Of a stretch of DNA of 64,000 bases, positions 58,574 to 64,000 are shown piece after piece (position 1 is the first letter of the stretch; the number at the start of each line of letters is the position of its first letter). The position numbers were made by a program, and so were the translations under genes. The notes beneath the pieces are model-generated. The model had not been told where the DNA came from. It searched no databases and worked only from the letters and a program-made list of their open reading frames with translations. The DNA is from Puccinia triticina (taxonomy: Eukaryota; Basidiomycota; Pucciniomycetes; Pucciniales; Pucciniaceae), in the NCBI RefSeq assembly GCF_026914185.1, contig NC_070565.1, positions 1,674,001-1,738,000 on the forward strand, written 5' to 3'.

Positions 58574-60102
58574 CTAATCCGTCTCGGTGACCTGTGTGAT
58601 TAGCTCTTCCAGGTCCCTTTGGACTTCAATCCGCAATTGGTCCCTGTTTTGGTGGCCTTGCCGCACTCCCCTAGATAACGTGTCCGCCCGATTTTTGGCG
58701 GAGACCACCCGCTTTGCTACCAGGTTGATCTGATGTTCAATCAAGATCTTCTGGATCTTCTTCCACTCGTTGTTGACAAGGTGGTCCTTTGATTTCCGTT
58801 TGAGGATTGCGCCCTCTGTCGTGGTGTTGTCTGTCCACACAATGAAGGTTTTTTTAATCAACAAACTAAAGCATGTATTTCTGGTAAGCAATTCTGACAA
58901 GGGAATACATGTGATGAAATAAAAATATAAAAATAGAAAATGTACCTAAAGGCAAAGGGGACAATTTAAAGAGACACAATAAGAACAAGGACACAGGACA
59001 CAGGAGGACAAACAACTGGGAAAAAAAAGAAAGAGTCAATGATGTTGACCGGGATGAGTCCAATGAGCCGTTAAGAACCTACAAGTCGTATGAGTGCAAA
59101 TGGAGATTGGCAAAGAAGATCGGCGGATTTGTTGGAAAGAAGGGAAAACCGAGGACTGAGAGTAATCAATGATCCGGATGCAAGTCTGAGGGTCTTGACG
59201 AAGGAATTGAGCAAAGAGGACTTGAGCGCACAGGAGATAGTATGATATGATAACGTAGAAAGTAGGTTGATGATGATGGTGTTGACCAATGATGATGTCA
59301 AGAGTGGAGGAACAGCTTAGATAAGAAAAGATAAGCTTTTATAATGATAGGCAGAATGTGATACTGCAGGTTCCCCGAGGGAAGGAAACAAAGACAATGG
59401 AAGGAAGAGTTTATATATGGATGGAGAGGTTCCAGCGGAGAATCTTGCTGGGAGAGATTTGAGGGATCTGAGCGTTGAAAATGATGTCATTGAGGTGCGA
59501 GCGTCTTGATGAGGTCATCAGGAGAAGTGAGACCGCTAGAGTCCTAGAGGGATGTCACACAAATGTCAACAGGTTTTCCCTCCTCTTGCGCCAAGTTTCA
59601 GGAGCATCAGGAGGCCTAATCTAACCGCGACTGTCTCTAGTCGGGCAATTTTTTCCTCTTCTTTGTCCCCTTCAATCCCCTGGTCAAGAGCGTCCATTGA
59701 TCTCAACCGGAATTGTGCCCAGCGTTTCCCTACTATTACCCCAATTCCGTAGCTAGTCGAGGTGTTGTCTATCCATCCTATTTCGGTGGGTTCTTGGCGC
59801 AGGATCAGTCTGGTGGGAGCGAATTTCTTGAGAGTTGCCAGCCACTCATGGAGGTCCTCCTTGGAGCCTTTCAAAATTGGCCGCCTCTTATGGACCCACT
59901 CCATTAGCCATTGATAGATTCCACACAGGAAGCACCTGAGTTGTGGTAGAATGTATGACACGTGGTTGAGGCGTCCTGCAATGACTTCTACCTTGTTGTA
60001 TGAGAAACTTGCGCCAATCTCCAGGAAGTGTTGGACTTGCCTGATGTTTTTTGCTAGTTTTTCTTCAGGGAGTTGGACAGTTTTGTTGGAGCCACACTGC
60101 AT
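58574..60102 (-). pseudogene. DIRS-like RT/RNase H fragment, split by an insertion
   Basis: 60102-59571 reads an RT thumb-like region (VEVIAGRLNHVSYILPQLR) then RNase H start (GWIDNTSTSYGIGVIVG, IARLETVAVRLGLLMLLKL). After the 718-bp insert it resumes at 58852-58574 (FIVWTDNTTTEGAILK, AKRVVSAKNRADTLSRG). This pattern is characteristic of DIRS/tyrosine-recombinase retroelements rather than Gypsy or Copia, but no recombinase is visible here. The first RNase H motif reads IDNTSTS where GDASTS-type is common, consistent with several G-to-A changes. It is cut upstream at about 60103 by the hairpin array. Confidence 0.55.
58853..59570. mobile_element. Unclassified 718-bp insertion in the DIRS-like gene
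   Basis: The heptamer AGGTTTT occurs on both sides (58846-58852, 59571-59577), and removing the block joins GARGGKT to FIVWTDN in frame. The insert is purine-rich on the plus strand, with TTATATATGG at 59410 and no ORF. The ends AATCAACA and GTCAACA are similar but not inverted. Confidence 0.55.
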
Positions 60103-60109
60103 GAATTAT

Positions 60110-60550
60110 CCCCTCAGACATGCTTGTCCGGCAAGAGCTCGGACGGGCATGTCGGACATGGCCGTCCGAAGGGTGGTCGAGCCCACCCGTCGGATCAACC
60201 CATTCGAGCAGAAGTCGGACATTTCTGCTCAACGGGTCCTCGAGCAGCTTGGCCCGACCACCCATCGGGCTTGTTTGACCGCTCTGCAGTCGGACAGCGC
60301 AGCCCGAGCTTCCCTCGGACTGGCTGGTCGGACCACATCGTCTGAGGAGATTTTGGACATGTCTGTCCGACCAGCTCCCACTGGTCGGACCTGTATGTCC
60401 GACAAGTTACCCAGTCGGACAGACCTGTCCGACAGGTTCACCGGTCGGACTAGCTTGTCCGACGGGTGTGAGTCCGACAAGTTTGACTCGTCGGACATCT
60501 CAACTCGACAGGTTCAACTCGTCGGACCAGAGATGTCCGACGAGTTAATC
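60110..60550. repeat. Hairpin array built on GTCGGACA / TGTCCGAC
   Basis: More than 25 half-sites in alternating orientation with loops such as TGTC, CCAGCTCCCACT and AGTTACCCA. ORFs on both strands are artefacts. Confidence 0.8.
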
Positions 60551-60579
60551 AACCCCGCGTTGCCCAAGCCGCCAAGCTG

Positions 60580-60915
60580 GCAGCTGGTGGAAGCCCTCTC
60601 GGCGAGCTTGTTACGGGTATCCAGCTCGCCGAAAGGGCTTCCTCCCGGATAGCTGCCAGCTCGCCGAGAGGGCTTCCTCCCGGATAGCTGCCAGCTCGCC
60701 AAGAGGGCTTCCTCACGGATAGCTGCCAGCTCCGAGAGGGCTTCCTCCCGGATAGCTGCCAGCTCGCCGAGAGGGCTTCCTCCCGGATAGCTGCCAGCTC
60801 GCCGAGAGGGCTTCCTCCCGGATAGCTGCCAGCTCGCCGAGAGGGCTTCCTCCCGGATAGCTGCCAGCTCGCCGAGAGGGCTTCCTCCCAGATAGCTGCC
60901 AGTTTGCCAAGAGGA
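60580..60915. repeat. 36-bp tandem array
   Basis: About nine units of GAGAGGGCTTCCTCCCGG followed by ATAGCTGCCAGCTCGCC. It contains the partial palindromes AGCTGCCAGCT and GGCTTCC/GGAAGCC-type stems. 60915-61075 continues with degenerate half-units (GAGCCGGATACC, CCAGCTCGCC). Confidence 0.8.
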
Positions 60916-61075
60916 AACTCTCCCGGCTAGCTGGAGTGAGCTGGTTACAGCGAGATGATTTCCTCGCGGCGAGCCGGATACCTGTATCCAGCTCGCCGGG
61001 ATAATTTCCTCGCGTTGAGCTGGTTACGGGTATCCAGCTCGCCAAGAGGTTTTCCCCCCGGCTAGCTGATTCCTT

Positions 61076-61570
61076 TGTCCCCTGCATTGATTGGGTGATT
61101 TTATCCCGACCATCTTAGTTTGATGCTCTTCTGTCTGGTCTTTGCCGGATTGGCAGCCAGTTGCGTCTTCCTTGGAAGGAATCCTTTGCTCTGAACTATT
61201 TCCATGTACACCCTCTTTGCCGCTTCTTTTTTCCTTGCCTTGGCTTTCGCTATTCGTGTGGGGATATCAAACTCTTCAAATCCTAGAAAATCTAGCTACA
61301 TTCCTGAATCTCTTTTTCTCATTTTTGGACAGTTTTCTATTGTAAGTTATTTTCCTTTCTGCACTGCCCTCTTTTGTTAATGTGGTTGATCTAATCCCCT
61401 CTCAACCATGATTAGTTGGATGTTTGGGCGATGCTGATGCAAGACAAGCTAATAGACTTTTACGACAATGTGAGTCATGCCTAACAACTCTGACCCTTGT
61501 TCCTATAGTATGCAGGACCCCTTCCCCAAGACAAGATGAGGCAAGCCGTTCTAATACATTTATATTTTGT
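61076..61570. other. No recognisable gene
   Basis: T-rich plus strand with short ORFs only (61142-61345). No repeat or motif recognised. Confidence 0.35.
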
Positions 61571-62130
61571 AATCAGTGGTTTACACTTTGTAAACTGTGG
61601 TTTACACCTTGTAAACTGTGGTTTACACCTTGTAAACTGTGGTTTACACCTTGTAAACTGTGGTTTACACCTTGTAAACTGTGGTTTACACATTGTAAAC
61701 TGTGGTTTACACCTTGTAAACTGTGGTTTACACCTTTTAAACTATGATTGACACCTTGCAAACTGTGGTTTACATCTTTTAAACCTGTGGTTTACATCTT
61801 GTAAACCTGTGGTTTACATCTTGTAAACCTGTGGTTTACATCTTATAAACCTGTGGTTTACATCTTATAAACCTGTGGTTTACATCTTGTAAACCTGTGG
61901 TTTACATCTTTATAAACCTGTGGTTTACATCTTGTAAACCTGTGGTTTACATCTTTATAAACCTGTAGTTTACATCTTGTAAACCTGTGGTTTACATCTT
62001 GTAAACCTGTGGTTTACATCTTATAAAGCTGTGGTTTACATCTTGTAAACCTGTGGTTTAAATCTTGTAAACCTGTGGTTTACATCTTATAAACCTGTGG
62101 TTTATATCTTGTAAACTTGTGGTTTATCTA
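61571..62130. repeat. GTAAAC-TGTG-GTTTAC hairpin minisatellite
   Basis: About eight 21-bp units (GTAAACTGTGGTTTACACCTT) followed by about sixteen 22-bp units with an extra C and CATCTT. Each unit is a 6-bp perfect stem with a 4-5-nt loop. Confidence 0.88.
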
Positions 62131-62167
62131 AGTTTCAATAAAACAGTGATTTACGGAAATTTTTATC

Positions 62168-62635
62168 ATGGGTTCACCCGGTTCTTTTCCCTTTCTAACA
62201 GTTTGGTGTAATAAAGGTTTTCAAGCCACCTGTTATTTTGGAATTATCCGTAAGACTGGAGCGAGTCCCGCTAACCAGTCAGAAGCCCCCATTGTAACAG
62301 GCGGCTCCAGCAGCATAATAAAGCCAAGATCCGGAGCCACAAGGGAAACATGTGACCTGCATGGCAAACAGCCTTATATATTCTTTTGTAATTTGTTTTT
62401 TTCATCCTCAGCGTACCCTCCAAACAACTTTACACACTCATACTCAACTCCCTACAGAACTGGAACATTCCCAAGTCACGCGGCCCCCTTGTTGGGCACG
62501 GATTACAATGATTTGAGACGTTTTGCCCTTGAACCGGGCACATCCCTTGCACGCCATTCCCTGTTTGTTCATAATTACCAAACCGGAAACTTCCCGACAC
62601 GCGCCCCCTCCTTGGGCACGGATGACAATTACTGA
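62168..62635 (+). CDS. Hypothetical ORF, 155 aa, C-terminal part in a tandem repeat
   Basis: The ORF starts at an ATG (MGSPGSFPFLTVWC). I do not recognise it. Residues from about 95 to the end are coded by the first two units of the 125-bp repeat (YRTGTFPSHAAPLLGTDYND / YQTGNFPTRAPSLGTDDNY). It may be chance. Confidence 0.2.
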   Translation: MGSPGSFPFLTVWCNKGFQATCYFGIIRKTGASPANQSEAPIVTGGSSSIIKPRSGATRETCDLHGKQPYIFFCNLFFSSSAYPPNNFTHSYSTPYRTGTFPSHAAPLLGTDYNDLRRFALEPGTSLARHSLFVHNYQTGNFPTRAPSLGTDDNY

Positions 62636-62745
62636 GACGTTTTCCCCTTGAACCCGGCACACCCCTTCCACGCCACTCCCTCTTTGGTTACAACTCACAA
62701 TCATCAAGATGTTTTGCCCTCAACCCAGGCACAGCCTCCTTCCAA
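62450..62745. repeat. Three degenerate 125-bp tandem units
   Basis: Blocks GGGCACGGAT-ACAAT, GAGACGTTTTGCCCTTGAAC, GGGCACA-CCCTT and CACGCCA-TCCCT recur in order three times. The third unit is the most diverged. Confidence 0.65.
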
Positions 62746-63802
62746 CTCAATGGATTATTCAGCGCGAAATTTTTTGGTGTTTCATTGTCTTTTCCTTGGG
62801 ATTGTCAGTACTTACCTTGTGATGTTTCTTTTTCCGGTTTGAATTCATACAAACCCGCATTCGAAATCAAATTTCCCTACAAGGGCGACCCTTACTCGTC
62901 TAAGGTCTTCCTTGTGGAACACTTTCCTATCCCTTGCGCCTCGTTGTGGTGGCCGTTTGGTGCGGGGCGCCAAAGTGTCTGGTAAGGTTCGGGCGCGCGG
63001 CTGCGGCGGGGCATGAGGGCTCCGCAGGCGGTTTGGGCGGCGCAGGATCTTCAAGCGGCGGAGGCGGAGCGCATAGGCTGGGCGCGGAGCGTGCGGTCAG
63101 AGGCGGCGGAGCTGCGGCGTGCAGAGCGGAGCGGACTTGCTGAGTCCAGGCATTCCAGCGCGGACTATCTAGAACGACGCAGCGATTGGGGGAAGCCGTG
63201 GCAGCTGAAGCGAGTTACGTCAGCGGACGTAGCTGGGGTGGAGGCGGCGTGTGGGATCCCAACACCGGAGGCTAGACAGGGGCGTGGATGATGGATGATT
63301 GGAGGTTGGGCAGCTGTCTACGGCGATCAGTGGAGGCGCAAATGACGACGTGGGAGCGGAGGCATGCGGCGTGCGTGAGATGGGAGGAGGATTTCTATTT
63401 GTTATTTCCTTTTCTATTGGTTTATGACATGTGGCGGAGTTTTCTCATGGTTTATTTTTCTATGGTGGAGCGATGGAGAGTTGTTGATATGGGAGGGGGA
63501 GGGGGAATCTTTCCCTCACGGACCTTGGAGGGGATTTTTATTATTATGGGATGACGGATTCTTACTTTACTTTACTGGGCGGATTTTTGATTGCGGAGGA
63601 GTTTTTTTATTACGGTTATCTTATTCTTTACAGAACGTTGAGCGGAGTTGTTCAGGAGCGTTACTTTACCGTTTTAGATGGACCTTTATTATTATGATTA
63701 CTTTATGGTTACTTTAAGCCTGCGGAGCTATCTTGATGCTTTTATTACGCGGAGTTCGGAGTTTCCCTTGACTACTTGGGATTATCTTGCGTAGAAGAAG
63801 GC
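62746..63802. other. GC-rich then T-rich flank, no recognisable gene
   Basis: 62985-63300 is very GC-rich with GCGGAG and GGCGC words and a 92-codon Ala/Arg/Glu-rich ORF (63013-63291) that shows no motif. 63380-63780 is T-rich. It could be the interior of an LTR element whose LTR begins at 63803. Confidence 0.35.
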
Positions 63803-64000
63803 TGTCAGCCTACGTGATGCCAAGGATATTATCCTTCTAGCTACACGTGGTGCAAAGCAAAAGATTAGAGTTATAAAACTCTAAGACAAGGCTATCAGGG
63901 TTAATTCCAACGTAATTGTTGGGAATTATGGGAGTTTTGTCATAGCTATCATACGGCTAAAAACCGTTGATAAATTGTATCTATTGTCGGATAAAAGCCG
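63803..64000 (-). mobile_element. LTR D, start only
   Basis: It starts TGTCAGCCTACGTGATGCC and matches the reverse complement of the last about 160 bp of solo LTR C (GATATTATCCTTCTAGCTAC, GTTATAAAACTCTAAGACAA), then diverges. It is cut by the window end. Confidence 0.7.

Noticed and set aside
62985..63291. Ala/Arg/Glu-rich 92-codon ORF as a real gene
   Set aside because: Composition follows local GC richness; nothing recognisable and no supporting context.

Overview
The window reads as repeat-rich nuclear DNA of a filamentous fungus, most likely a basidiomycete and plausibly a rust (Pucciniales). The reasons are a spliced transposase with short GT-AG introns, chromodomain Gypsy and Ty1/Copia elements, a Tad-like LINE ORF1, a DIRS-like RT, and no bacterial-style operons. 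The rust assignment is inference. I found no confident host gene, tRNA or rRNA; nearly everything recognisable is transposon-derived.

Layout. 1-5.2 kb: a broken, spliced GCM-zinc-finger/MULE-like transposase with a C-terminal USP-like cysteine-peptidase domain. 5.2-6.8 kb: little of note. 7.1-26.8 kb: one Copia element (Copia-A, minus strand, TSD TCCAA) expanded to 19.6 kb by five later insertions: a CACTA-like element in its 3' LTR, a TA-flanked MITE, an apparently intact chromodomain Gypsy (Gypsy-1, itself carrying a hAT-like MITE in one LTR), a second CACTA-like element and a solo LTR. Most junctions can be closed exactly using target-site duplications. 27-29.1 kb: a TA-flanked MITE and a 1.67 kb solo LTR. 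29.1-36.5 kb: a heavily decayed Copia (Copia-D) with several insertions. 36.5-39.1 kb: three different hairpin-type repeat arrays. 39.1-44.3 kb: remnants of Copia-C and Gypsy-2. 44.7-54.0 kb: a LINE ORF1 split by a solo LTR and by an LTR (LTR-X) that contains a young, nearly intact Copia (Copia-B). 54.2-55.8 kb: hairpin sequence and a 10-bp satellite. 56.6-60.1 kb: LTR remnants and a split DIRS-like RT/RNase H. 60.1-62.1 kb: three more hairpin arrays. 62.4-64 kb: a 125-bp tandem repeat and the start of another LTR.

Two themes connect the parts. First, insertion order can be read by nesting and by duplicated target sites, and the window supplies its own empty sites for several insertions. Second, at least ten unrelated repeat arrays share one architecture: short units that are almost perfect inverted repeats (6-12 nt stems, 2-8 nt loops). 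In two cases these arrays are demonstrably the interior of CACTA-like elements, which suggests the others may be interiors of similar non-autonomous elements. Older elements repeatedly show catalytic Asp to Asn changes and CGA/TGG-type stops, whereas Copia-B and Gypsy-1 keep their catalytic residues; this fits C-to-T decay of older copies.
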